The notes beneath the pieces were generated by a model, which made no database searches, had not been told where the DNA came from, and saw only the letters and a list, made by a program, of their open reading frames with translations. A program made the translations under genes and the position numbers. Below are positions 39,093 to 50,491 of a stretch of DNA of 64,000 nucleotides, piece after piece (positions within the stretch are counted from its first letter, which is position 1; each line of letters starts with the position of its first letter). Source of the DNA: Palaemon carinicauda (taxonomy: Eukaryota; Arthropoda; Malacostraca; Decapoda; Palaemonidae); contig NC_090725.1 of NCBI RefSeq assembly GCF_036898095.1, forward strand, positions 208,727,353 through 208,791,352. Reading direction: 5' to 3'.

Positions 39093-39401
39093 CTTTCCAT
39101 ATACTGATAGATGATCAGTTACAAATGACCCTCATTATTAAAGCTTTGGGAAGTCAGTGTTAAGTTACACTTATCTATCCTTACAGGGTAGAACTCTTCT
39201 ATTGGGCTTCCTGAATACGAAAACCCTAGGTTTTAATTTTGAGGGAGGTCACAGCAATTGGCTGGACAGGAAACACATGTATGTGTCTTTCCTAATTTTT
39301 TTCTAGCTTGTCTACCCTAAGCTATATGCAATAAAAAGTGCAAAGATATTAATAAAGGGATTCTGCGGCCATGAGGAGTGCAGGGCGCACTCTCTCTGTT
39401 C

Positions 39402-39792
39402 AGGTTAATGCTGCCGGCCACTACCTTAGCCGGCAGCCGGCAAGCCTCCAGCAGAACTGACTTGGCCGGCAGGTGCCGGCCAGGTTGATGCCGCCGGCCA
39501 CTACCCTAAACGGCAAGGCGCCAGCTTGACTAGTGCGCCAGCAGTCAGCGACCGGCCACCACCCCAGCCGACAATGTGCCGGCTGATCTATGCCCCAGGT
39601 GCTAGCCTTTCCGGCAACATGCCGGCTAGAACTACAGTATATGACTATACAGTGGCCAGTATATTTGCAGTATAGATCATACTGCAAACAGAAAACTATA
39701 GTATAAAGTATACAGTAGTTAATTTTCCAACATACCCTGTGTCTCCATGCACAGTCTATTGTTGAGACCATTCTATATAAGGAAAGGAAGTG
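39402..39792. repeat. Leader block, copy B
   Basis: Second copy of 38556-39092, lacking the minisatellite expansion. It is joined on the left to a gag start and on the right directly to a Gypsy protease fragment. Confidence 0.9.
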
Positions 39793-40915
39793 TCCTGAAG
39801 AGTTCCATTGGCAAAAGAGAACGACAAGCACCCGTATCTACAAAAAATCGCACACCCATTCCTGCATCATGTAAAAAGAAATGATTAGAAACACGGGAGG
39901 CCACCGCCACGAGCAATGGCCTACTTACACGTTTTTTGGCCACTGACAATCCTTGGCACATTTCACGGTTCCCCCGAATCTGAAGTGGTAGTAGCAAAAC
40001 TGCGGCGGATGGGAGGTAGTAAGTGGCTGTAGAAGCCGTTGGTTGGGGCGCGAGCGACTGGTGGGTGGTGGGAGGCTTTGTCGCCGCTTCGGCACGTCAC
40101 TGGGTAGGCGTGTATGTCCTACGACATTCACGTCAGCTTCGGTTAACGTTGAATAGGCGTCCTCTTTGTCTGGAGTGGAGGCATTGATTGAGGTCTTGAA
40201 GGTCGTGAAGTGGCTGTCCATAAGGGCATCGGCTTTGGTCATCAAGTCTTTTATTGGTAAACTATCGACATCGGGTATGGCAGCGCGTACAGGTTCGGGT
40301 AAACGGCGTATCTAAAGGGCACGAAGTAGGTTCACCTGACGAGGAGAGCCGTCTGCGGCAGGTTGCAAGCGAGCAATACTGGTCATTTCCCTGAGGGCGA
40401 GCGAAGCCCTTTGGTCCCCGAATGGTTGTTGAGAGAGCTGAAAAAGCTTTGCTATACGGGCGGCTGGTGACGGCGAGTACTGCTGCTGAAGGTATGTTTT
40501 GAGGGCGTCATACGCTATTGGGGTGTCTCCTTGTTCACAAAGGCAGTCGGATATTTCCGGGAAGGTGTCCTCGGGTATCGCCGCACGAACATAATCTGCT
40601 TTGGTGGTTGAGCGAGTCACGCCCTTGATGCGGAACTGGACTTCTGCGCGCTGAAACCAAGAAAGCGCCTCACCGCTGGCGAATGATTAAAGTTTCAATG
40701 GGGGAGCCGCAGCATTAACATCCGTAGAGTCCGCCATAGTACCAACAATGGAGGGGCGAGGGGAGGTGGAAGGCAGGAGGAGCGAGTCGACTTCCGGGGT
40801 CACCAATGTGACGGGCCGAGAGAAGGGTGTGACTCAAAGAGAGGATGAAAGCAACTGAGTCAGTTTATTATAGAACATTCATTTATATATACATAAACTC
40901 CAGGCAAATGCCATC
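39793..40915 (-). mobile_element. Truncated Gypsy copy 2 (LTR, gag, start of pol)
   Basis: A minus-strand relative of the element at 13289-17728. From the right: partial LTR (40807-40915, begins TGTGACGGGCC), PBS-like TTGGTGACCCCGGAA (40792-40806), damaged gag (40740-39925) with a stop between 'RAL' and 'RRLPEP' (about 40312), the zinc-motif region 'CYYHFRFGGTVKC', and the protease start 'FFVDTGACRSLLP' (39997-39793), where it is cut. The 3' two-thirds and second LTR are absent. Confidence 0.9.
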
Positions 40916-41637
40916 AAAAGGGGATTTCTATATTCTATGCATTGCTGTATAAGATGTCTAAAAATGAAAATTTGATCAGTGCAACTTCTACCTTTTCTAA
41001 ATCCTGCTTGTTTATCTTTAAGCTTTTCATCAATCTTTCTCTCCAGTCCCTTTATGAGAAGCATACTATATATTTTCATAACTGATGTAAGTGTTTATGC
41101 CTCTGTAATTATTGCAATCAGTCAGGTCTCCTTTTTTTCTTTTTTTTTGCTATTTTCACCAACACTCCTAACTCCCATTTATCAGGTTTTGCCTCTTAAT
41201 GCCACATTCTACAAAATAATTTTGTAAGTAGTCTGAGAGTCACTTCATTTTCGGCCAGTATCATCTCGGCAGTTATTCCATTGTAGCCAGGGGCTTTCCA
41301 TCTCTTTAGTTATATGAGGATAGTTTTGACTTCAAACACACTGGTTTCATTCATGGACACATCAAGGTCTTAGTCAGCTTCAAGTATATCAATCAAATTA
41401 TTCCTTTCATATTTCCTATTCATAACCTCACTACAGTGTTCCATCCAATGTTGTCTTTCTTCATCTTCTGCTGCTATAACAGAGCCATCTGTCTTTTTGA
41501 TGGGTATATGTTTCTTCTTTGCCCCAGTCGAGATTTCATTGATAATTCTAGGAGCAATTTTTACACCATAACCAATTCCTGAATTCATAGCTTTCTCAGC
41601 CTCATCTGCTCTACTGTCTAAATATTACTGGGGACAA
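40911..41637 (-). mobile_element. RTE-like LINE fragment
   Basis: Minus-strand RT region with 'KLKDKQAGFRKGRSCTDQIFIFRH' (41040-40950) and the upstream linker 'QHWMEHCSEVMNRKYERNNLIDI' (41460-41380). Both ends are abrupt: against the truncated Gypsy LTR on the left and DIRS pol on the right. Confidence 0.8.
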
Positions 41638-42140
41638 GTCCTGAATAGCTCAAAGGGTGTTCGAATCTTTCTTGGGTATGCAGAATGCCGCCCTTGAAAG
41701 TTCATGGATTTTGTGCAACGGATAACTCCCTTCCGGAGAAGATCCTGTACGCAATCCTCCAAGAATGGGGTTGAGGATTAGAAGAACCTCTTGAATTGGG
41801 GTGGTTTCTGTCTCCATTTACAGCCTAGTCCTTTTGAGACTATGCTGTGAGCCCAAGGATCAAACTCCCCTCGATCCTTGAAAAGGTAAATTCTTGACCC
41901 TACCGGTAGCTCATCATTGTTGTTGTGAAGGACCTGTTTCTTCAAACGCCTTGCCTCTACTCCTTCAGCCCCTAGACTGACCACCCCTTCCAGACCTTCC
42001 TCTGTCACTAGCACTTTTCTTTTGAGCTCTGGTTGGGTGGGAAGCTCTAGTGGCTCTCTCATAAACTGGATTAAAGGCTTGAGGCTGTGACGCATAATGC
42101 TGGGGAACTGTGTACACAGTCTGGAGGATGGCGGCAACTG
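41638..42140 (-). pseudogene. DIRS-like pol start (element 2), truncated
   Basis: Minus-strand lead-in to RT, 'VGSRIYLFKDRGEFDPWAHSIVSKGLG' and a degraded 'GVIRCTKSMNFQGR' region, in the same order as 3132-2800 of element 1. It is cut at 41638, before the catalytic RT motifs. Confidence 0.8.
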
Positions 42141-43854
42141 AGGCTGTTACGACAGGAAAGGATTTCCTGCCTTTAAAGGGTCTCCTAGGCTTCTTGCCTT
42201 TAGGTTGAGGTCCTTCTCTAGGGGTGAATTTCCTTTTAGAGGACATGTCCCGGTTTTGCATAAGGCTCTTATTCTCCTGAGCTGCTCAGTCCATTACTTC
42301 CTTGACCAATTTCTGAGGAAAAAGATCTTTCCCCCCAGATGTTTGAGTCGTTCAACTTTTTAGGTTCATGCCTATTAATTGCTGTGGCTTGGACGTGTTT
42401 TCTGCATGCTCTTCTTGCTGAAAAGAAAGCATGTAGATCTATATGTAAAGGAGCCAGATGAGTCTTGGCCAGAACTGGGAAGAGGTCTGATTTAGAATTG
42501 TCTCCAATTAACATGTCCAAATAGGACTGGTGGGACAAAGAACTAAATAGCATATCTTTGGCTTCCAGTTTTTCCTTCAAAAGTAATTTGGGAATTCTAG
42601 GCAACCTTTTATTGAACAGCTTACCTGCAATGTCTTTATCAAGTTCTCCAACTGTAAAGGTGTGTTGGACATCTTCCCAACTATCCGAGTCATAAGGAAG
42701 GGCTAGGGAGACAGGTTTGCACTCCTTTAGCACTGGTAATGGTCTACCTTCCATTACTGCCTTCTTCACAGCCTCTAAACTTTATAGGGCGAAGGGAAAG
42801 ACAGTACTGTATCCTTGGGAGCAATAAAGGTGGCCTGCTTTCTGCCGAAGGCATAAAGTTGTGCATTGGTAAATTCGGCCATCTTAAGCTCCTGTACCGA
42901 TAAGGACTGATCCTTGTTGTGGTCCAGGATGACAGTCTCCTTAGGGATCGTATTATCTCTAACGGACACTATCGAGATTAGCCTTACATAGCAGTAAGGA
43001 TAATTGTCAATAGAGGTGTAGAATTCTAAGTCGGAGACAGGCTTAGAACCCATACCTTCTCCAATGTGGAGGTATCCCTCACTCAGAGCCATATGTTCAG
43101 CATAAAGCCAAGGATTCTTAGCCGAGCAATCTGGCAGGCTCGACACTGGTGGAGCCTTAGACATAGTGCCTGATGAAAAGCCTCTATCTTCGCCTTTAAG
43201 GACCCTTGAGCTCGTTTATGTTCAGAGTGTAAGTTTTCCATGAAAGCCTTCATGGATGCCATAAAGTCCAAGTGACTTGGGAACAAAGGTGTATTTGGCA
43301 TAGGAAATCAAAGTGAAGGCAGTGGCGGTAGATACAGGGCTAGGTAAATGAGCCACAGAAGGCTTCCATGGTCAGCAGGATCCTCTCCCTCTCTTACATC
43401 ACAGAAGAGGTTGTCGACATGTTGTCAGCCTCTAGGCTCATCACTTGAAGAGCGTCTCAAACTTCATCATCCGCATAATCCAATGGTACCGGCAGGATTT
43501 GTACCATCGGTAACTAATGACCAAAAACAGCATCATCTCGGCCTTGGGAAAGAGGAGGTCCTTGAGTTCTGTGGAAGGAAGGTAAGGAGTACCTTGTTGA
43601 GAGCTCTTCTGAAAGCCTTTCACCCAATGTCTAATGATCTTTTGACTCCACACTGTCTCGTCTTGAGAGATGTTGGTAGCGTGGAAACCAATGTATATAA
43701 GACAATAGCAGATACTGCAGTTGGGAGGTTCCCAGACTCCAAAGGACCTTTTGGAAACATAAAAGTGTGCATGGGTCCAGCAAGTCTTATGGCCACAAGG
43801 CAACATGACTGGCCTAATACAGGTTACAGTCGAACACGGCATGTCTTCAGCAAC
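41965..43854 (-). pseudogene. DIRS-like gag (element 2), broken
   Basis: The first part (43854-43441) reads 'MPCSTVTC', 'PCGHKTCWTHAH', 'WEPPNCSIC' and 'RHWVKGFQKSSQ', the same N-terminal layout as the other DIRS gags. Further pieces at 43301-43083 and 43164-42775 ('NPWLYAEHMAL', 'YPYCYVRL'), 42769-42269 ('WEDVQHTFTVGELDKD', 'RRACRKHVQ', 'NRHEPKKL') and 42261-41965 (basic tail) complete the homology to gag 1. At least four frame changes. A clear acceptor-like TATCTTTACAG lies directly before the first part (43855-43865). Confidence 0.85.
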
Positions 43855-43865
43855 CTGTAAAGATA

Positions 43866-45890
43866 GAAAATTTTCAATGAGTACAAGTAATATATAAAAA
43901 AAAATTTCACATCTTAAAGTAAACATGGAAATATACATTAGAATAAAGATTCTTAAAATAATCTCTTAAACTAAAAGATTTTCTACTACACTAGCTATGG
44001 CTACTGCTACACTACAGTGGTGGTCCATGCCAAACAGCTTAGAAATCTTTAAGGACTCTTGAAACAGTGTGGTACAGATCAAGGGAGATCCTGACAACCA
44101 GAAGGAATCCAATCAGCCAACTTTAGAGGAGAATGTTCCTCGCATATGGAATAGGAAAAAGACGCAGACGACCAGTCTAAGGCTGCAGCTAAGGTGGTAG
44201 AGGGGAATGGGTACTCCACCTTAGCTTACTCATATCCAGTGCTAGAAGAACTCGAGCCGACAGGAGTGGAAGTATGGCCAGATAGTAATACTCCGACCAG
44301 GCAAAGAAGTCAAGACTTTGGAGCATGAGATGCATAGCCCAGGATGAGAAGCTGCAGTCAGAGACTAGGCAACTACTAAGGCGGCAGAGGAGAACCCCTA
44401 GGGGTATTTGATCTCTGCCTAGATAGGCTTAGGCCATAAGAAAACTACTGTGTAGGGAAGCCTAGCCTATATAGCAGATGAAGGATGCTCAAATGCAAGG
44501 GTCTACAGACTAGATAAAGGATCTGTAGTTCCTAGGACAGTGAAGGATTTATGGCCTAACTAGGCAGGGGAAGGGGCAACTAGACCACCCAAGAGTGGTC
44601 TCTAAGGTGGCAGAGAGAATTAATCTTAGGAAGGAATAAAATCTCGACTACCTAGGGCCAACCCCGATTGCCCACAAGCTATCCTGTCCATCTATATAGT
44701 AACTAAGGACACTTCATTTGTCAGGGAACTGGAGTGGGAGGGGAACAATGTGTCACAGTAAGTAGATGCACTAGCCAGGCAATTAAGGGAGGGGAGGGAG
44801 GCTTAGAAAGTGGTGAGGCAGCAGGACAGGAAGACCTAAATGTAGCATTAGAACTAATATGTCGTTCCAAGGGGTCTGCAGTAAGAAGGCACAGAGAATG
44901 TGTCCTATCAAAAACTATGTAAGGCAACACGAAAGGAAGGTCTACCTGTTAGCATTAGAACAAGGTTGGTTGCATTCGCTTGTATCAACAGTGTAGACAC
45001 AGGGAAGAAGTACCCACAACCCGTGCCGCCTGGCCAAACACTCAGGCTAAGTGGATAAGTGAAAAAATCACCCTACGACAGCTGTAAAACACTATCCACT
45101 GCTCTCAGAAGAACATTCAGGCCTGCAACTCCCTGCTATGACTTATCAACAGCAAGGGAGGATGGATATCCTTACGAAAACCATAAGGTTACATGGTAGA
45201 AGGTGAGGATGCATATGTAGACAATTACCAGTCATGGCTGACAGCCAAGATCAGAGTTAGCCTAAGTCAAGACTGATAGAATACAAACATGCAGAAAATA
45301 GTAAAAGGTCTCCCTCCTCAACATCCATAATGGAAAATGCCTCCTCCGACTCCTCCCCCATTATCGAGCCTGGAAGACTTGATCAGGAGAAAGACTCCTT
45401 CCGGAGCTTTTTCCTGAACCAGAACACCTGAAAATCCAGGCACTGCTAAGTTCTCAGGTTGGTGGTAAGGATGGAGGAGTAGAAACACAAGAGCTTATGT
45501 AGGTCCCGGAATGGGGCCAATATAGAAATATTTAGATTAATGCCTCAACTATTTGAGCTATAATTTGAGGCATCCACAGGAAATTAGCAGATCAAATCTA
45601 GGAAGAACAGTAACCTGCCTGACAGAAGCTTGAGTTTGAGCTAAACTAGCTACGTGGCTAAACCCATGGGTAGCACCGAAGGGCTGTCTCCCTTGAGGGT
45701 CCCTCGGGTAAAGCAGCCTCCTCTTCGGAGTCTAGATCAATCTCAAACTCGAGCTCTTCTACTTGGTTGGGAACCAGGCTCACCTCAACCCTTTTACCAA
45801 AACCCATAACTGCCTAATCCAATGCTGATGGGAAAATAACGTCTCTAAGTTCCATACCCTGAGGAACCCAAGATCTTAGCAGAACCTTTT
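43866..45890 (-). other. DIRS leader-like DNA with a second gag fragment
   Basis: Mostly non-coding sequence upstream of gag 2. On the minus strand at about 45880-45660 there is a gag-like stretch with 'LRDVIFPSALD', 'SLVPNQVEELEFEIDLDSEEE', comparable to the acidic linker after the 'WVRGF' block in gag 1. This suggests a second, older DIRS copy. Nothing else is recognised. Confidence 0.4.
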
Positions 45891-45891
45891 A

Positions 45892-45949
<58 letters not shown>

Positions 45950-45950
45950 T
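45892..45950. repeat. (TTA)n microsatellite, LINE tail
   Basis: About 19 TTA units immediately downstream (minus strand) of the LINE at 45951-47109, probably its (TAA)n tail. Confidence 0.9.
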
Positions 45951-47109
45951 AACCAAGCTACAACCCTAGTTGGAAAAGCAAGATGCTATAAGCCCAAGGG
46001 CTCCAACAGGGAAAAGTAATAGCCTAGTGAGGAAAGGCAATATGGAAGTAGATAAACGATGAGAAAAAATTAACATTAAATTATTTTAAAAACAGTAACA
46101 TCAAAGCAGATTTGTCATATATAAACTATAAAAAGACTTATGTAAGCCTGTTCAACATAACAAAATTTGCTGCAAGTTTGAAATTTTGAAGTTCTACTGA
46201 TTCAACTACAGTACTTGATTAGGAAGATCATTCCACAACTTGGTCACAGCTGGAATAAAACTTCTAGAATACTGAGTAATATTGAGCCTCATAATGTAGA
46301 AGGCCTGACTATTAGAATTAACTGCCTGCCTAGTATTACGAACAGGATAGAATTGCCCACGGAGATCTGAATGTAAAGGATGGTCAGTTATGAAAAATCT
46401 TATGCAACATACATAATGAACTAACTGAACAACGGTGCCAAAGATTAATATCTAGATGAGGAATAAGAAATTTAATAGACCGTAAGTTTCTGTCCAACAA
46501 ATTAAGATGATAATCAGCAGCTGAAGACCAGAAAGGAGAACAATACTCGAAACAAGGTAGAGTCAAAGAATTGAAACACTTCTTCAGAACAGATTGATCA
46601 CCGAAAACCTCAGAAGACTTTCTCAATAAGCCAATTTTTTGTACAATTGAAGAAGACACAGTCCTAATATGTATCTCAAATGTAAATTTGCTCTTGCGAA
46701 TCACACCTAAAATCTTAAAAGATTCATACAAAGTTAAAGAAACATTATTAATGCCAAGATCCGAATGTTGAGGAGCCACTGTCCTTGACCTACTTACAAT
46801 CATACTTTTGAGTTTTGTTAGGATTCAACTTCATACCCCATAATTTGCACCATGCACTAATTTTAGTTAGATCTCTATTAAGGGATTCAGCAACCCCAGA
46901 TCTGCATTCAGGAGATGGAATTGATGCAAAGAGAGTATGAATATGTAACAAGCTTGTTTTCTAGGCCAAACCACGTCATGTGTATATAGTATGAAAAGTA
47001 AGGGGCCAAGAACACTACCCTGTGGAGCACAAAGGAAGGAGGGAGAAAAGTAGTCTCTGAAACCTGCTACTAATGGATCCCGATTATTATCAGAATGAAC
47101 CCATTCCAT
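45951..47109 (-). mobile_element. I/Jockey-type LINE, 3' half of RT
   Basis: Minus-strand RT pieces: 'PQGSVLGPLLFILYTHDVV' (about 47010-46960) and then, in another frame, the C-terminal domain 'ILGVIRKSKFTFEIHI', 'LLRKSSEVFG' and 'CFEYCSPFWSSAADYHLNLLDR' (46803-46384). A 3' untranslated region and (TAA)n tail follow. The PQGSVLGP box and (TAA)n tail separate it from the RTE family elsewhere in the window. The clade (I, Nimb, Jockey) is not settled. Confidence 0.75.
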
Positions 47110-48975
47110 GAAGATAAGGCAATTGACAGGGTGCCAAGCCCAGCCCCAAGTGGTACAACAGACACTATGATACCAGAAGTGAGCTCAGCACCATCTTTTG
47201 TTGGTAGAGTAACTGGACCCAAGTCTGTTCAAAAGCATAGCAAGCAGGACTGGGGAGTCGGGACTCTGAACATCCGACTCCGACTCCTATAATTTTTTAA
47301 ACCGACTCCGACTCCTATTTAAAAAAATAAGGCTATGCCTTCATTTCTTCGATATATATTTCCTATAAAATAGTTTTTATTTGTTCATCTGAATAACAGG
47401 GCATGACTAATATTCATTATCATGGGAACTGTATACATAACGATATAGCCTACTAGCCTAATAAGTAATTGTTTTATTGAAAACATTTCATGTAATTTCT
47501 TGGATTCAGCTTATCCTAGGGTACACGAAACTGTAATCAAAACGCCTGCCATTTCACGATGTTTACATATAAATAAGGACTTAATTCTAAGATTATTCAT
47601 ATACGTGATGCATAAAACAATGAATCAGAAACAACTCTTACCTTTTAAATGGCTAATGGTGATTAAATGAAGAGTTAATCATGAAATAAACTTTAATGTC
47701 CAGAGACTCGTGCGCGGAGAGAACAGCTGATCGCATGTATAATATTATTGTTTTGGTTTGGCTTATGAATGAGAGATGGCAGGAGCTTTATGTGTTTCCC
47801 AGTGACTGCCTTTATTCGAGAGGGTGTTAAAGAAAACGGCGGGTAATATGAAACGTTTTTGAGCGACTTTGAAAAAATGTGACTTAGGATACCAAAAGAG
47901 AATATTTCTCCAGCGCAAAAATTTCATTTTTGAGGAGTCGGAGTCGGTGGAATTTTACCGACTCCGACTCCTCTAGTCCATAAATTGGCCTGGACTCCGA
48001 CTCCGATTCCTCGACTCCGACTCCGACTCCCCAGCCCTGATAGCAAGTGCAAAGTTATTGTTAATGGAGTCCTATCAAATGAATTTCCAGTGAACACTGG
48101 AATACTCCAAGTGAATGTCTTGTCACCTATGTTGTCTATAGTCCTCATGGATTTCGTAATACATAGAACAGTTGGGGATGGCGGAGAAGGATTGGACTGG
48201 ATTGGTAACAGGAAATTTGCTGACCTAGAGTATGCTGATGACCCTGTCCTTATTGGCAAAATGCCACAGGACTTGCAAAGCTTGCTTACCAGAATGCATG
48301 AAATATCACATGAGGTTGGCTCAAAGACAGAGATGATGAGAATGGAATATGCAATGGAAAATGAAATATCATTGGAAGGAGAAAGCCTTAATGAGGTGGA
48401 ATCCTTTAAATATTTAGGAACTATGATCTGTAGTACAGGGTCTTTAGAATTGGAATTAAATGAAAGATTGAAAAAAGCAAATCAGATAATGGCTAGATTA
48501 AGTAAAACTGGGAAATCAAATCGCCATGAAATTACATGCAATAAAAATCAGGCTATATATCCGTTTAGTGAGATCATTGTTACTGTATGGACATGAATCG
48601 TGGTAAGACAATGGAATAATATCCAGCAGATTTTGTAGATTTGAGAACAAAGCCTTCAGAAAAATATTAGGAATTAAATGGCAGAACATGATTAGAAATA
48701 AAACTATAAGAGAGATAAATCAAGTGCCTTATGTTGATGAGATCATGAAGGGTAAATGGCGATGGTTTGGGCATGCTCTTCGCACTCCCCAAGAGAGATT
48801 AGTTCACCAAACTTTCAACTGGACTCCACAAAGTACTAGAAGAGTTGGAAGACCTAGGCCTACATGGCTGAGGACTATGAAGTTAGACATAGGTGATGAT
48901 GAATGGAGAAGTATTTATTTAATAGCTCAAGGTAAAGATGGCTGGTGAAATCTAACTGAGGCCCTTTGCGTCAAT
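47110..48975 (+). mobile_element. RTE-like LINE copy with nested hAT
   Basis: Plus-strand RT. 'KSVQKHSK' (to 47244) is interrupted by the hAT element and resumes at 48040 with 'SKCKVIVNGVLSNEFPVNTGI', then 'DLEYADDPVLIG' (catalytic ADD, about 48225) and 'KYLGTMICSTGS'. In the next frame (48688-48948) comes 'REINQVPYVDEIMKGKWRWFGHAL' to 'WLRTMKLDIGDDEW'. The 3' end 'CCCTTTGCGTCAATATT' lacks the TA tail seen in other copies. The part left of 47220 is poorly matched. Confidence 0.8.
47245..48039. mobile_element. Non-autonomous hAT element, 795 bp
   Basis: Ends CAGGACTGGGGAGTCGG and CCGACTCCCCAGCCCTG are inverted repeats. Subterminal GACTCCGACTCC repeats occur on both sides. The 8-bp target duplication ATAGCAAG (47237-47244 and 48040-48047) is exact. 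The interrupted LINE reads through when one copy is ignored. There is no transposase frame. The CAGGGCTGGGGAGTCGG end and 8-bp TSD are typical of hAT. Confidence 0.92.
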
Positions 48976-49728
48976 ATTCCTGTTTTTTATTCACCCACCT
49001 AGTGGGTAATATGTCATTCAGCTTATGATTCAGAGGTAAGATTACAGTAATCGAAGTAAACAGTATTTCAGTAATAAAATCTATTATTTCCATTCCTTCA
49101 AATTAAAATCAGAACCCCCTCCCCAACTTAAATTATTATGATACTTTCCTTTTAGTTGATTAAAATCAATTTAATACATGTGATAAAGGCACTACTCAGT
49201 CACACCTTCAGTGGTCTTACCATGGTAACTGGTGCTATAGATGGGAAGATGGTTGTGAAAGAAAGAAAGTTAGGCTGCTTAATCATATTTTTTGGGGTCA
49301 TTAACCTTGAACTTATTAATATGTCAATAGCTTACACTATGAAGTTTTATAAAGATCCTGTAAATGAAAAAAAATAGCAACAACAATAATTGTAATAATT
49401 GTAATAATAGTAATAATATCAGTGATAGTTGGCTAGGAGTATCTTTTTCTAATTATGTACCCATTCAACCATTATGAACAGATTGTTACATTGTCTGAAT
49501 ATGTATTGGTAATTTTTATTGTGCTCATTGATATGGTATTAAGCTTGATGTACTATAACCTATATTATGAACTTTATGATACAGTAAATTATTCAATTGT
49601 CCTACCAGCCTTTTTCATCCAAATATTTTCTTGTTATATCTTTCAGATCTTAAAATATACATGATAAATTTATATAGTATTTATGTTTTTACTTACAATA
49701 GGCTCAAAACCATTTTTTCCTCTCTTAG
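48976..49728 (+). other. Aminopeptidase intron
   Basis: AT-rich. No repeat or gene recognised. Ends in the TCTCTTAG acceptor. Confidence 0.55.
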
Positions 49729-49960
49729 GGTATCATGGATACTTGGACCTTGCAAGCAGGATTCCCTCTTATAAGTGTTACATTGCAAGATGGTCATGTA
49801 ACGGCAAGTCAAGCAAGGTTTCTGGTGTGTGAAGAGAATGTAACAGATCCAAATGAACCCCTGAATATAACTATGGGTTACAAATGGCATGTCCCTCTTA
49901 CCTATTCAACAAGTTTATCTCCAAATAAATCTGAAATATATTGGATGAATCTAACTGACA
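49729..49960 (+). CDS. M1 zinc aminopeptidase, start of C-terminal ERAP1-like region
   Basis: A 232-bp exon between TCTCTTAG and GTAAGT, phase 0 to phase 1. It begins 'GIMDTWTLQAGFPLISV', the typical M1 catalytic-to-beta-domain junction ('MDTWT-Q-G-P'). 'ARFLVCEENVTDPNEP' and 'YKWHVPLTYST' follow, as in the beta-sandwich domain. Three N-x-T sequons ('ENVT', 'LNIT', 'MNLT') fit an extracellular glycoprotein. It sits 13.2 kb downstream of the preceding exon because of nested transposons. Confidence 0.93.
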
Positions 49961-50413
49961 GTAAGTCTTGTAGAATTTTATATTAGTTTTTAATAATTAA
50001 CTAAATAATCTTCCTTGTGACGATATTAATAGTTATTTGGTCTCATTTTCCTTTCTCCTAACACATTTAAGTTCGCATCTACACTTTAGATTTAGAAGTA
50101 CTGTACAATATTTCTTTTTGCAAGTGCAATTTATTTTCGTAGTTAGTTGTGCTTGTGATTTTGTAACATTCTTTTAGGATTTACTAATGCCTTCAATGTT
50201 TCCATGAACCTTACCTTCAAATAATTCTGAAGTGCTAACTTCACGAATTTAAAACCAAAATATAAAAGATTATAAAGTGTTCCCTACTAAAAAAAATTAA
50301 AAAAATTATACAATTTTCCTCTGGGCCATATACCCTCTCTGGGATAGCCATGTCTCAAGAGGTAAATTGCCCACAGAGCAAAAATCAGAGCTATGTTGTA
50401 CCAGCTAAGCCCA

Positions 50414-50491
<78 letters not shown>

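Larger units (their letters stand above)
36525..39404 (+). mobile_element. DIRS-like element 4, 5' part
   Basis: It begins TTTTTTGGGCTCGAGCCATG and CGTCCTGATGGAAGG, like the 5' end of element 1. The terminal-repeat part runs to about 36870. A TATA-like GGTATAAATAG is at about 37119. A long CCGGC-rich leader with a poly-C run (38077-38090) follows, then a splice-acceptor-like TATCCTTACAG (39186). The start of a gag is recognisable at 39366-39402 as 'CGHEECRAHSLCS', after which the sequence is cut by a duplicated leader block. Terminal-repeat and gag motifs give the identity. Nothing else of gag or pol remains here. Confidence 0.7.
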
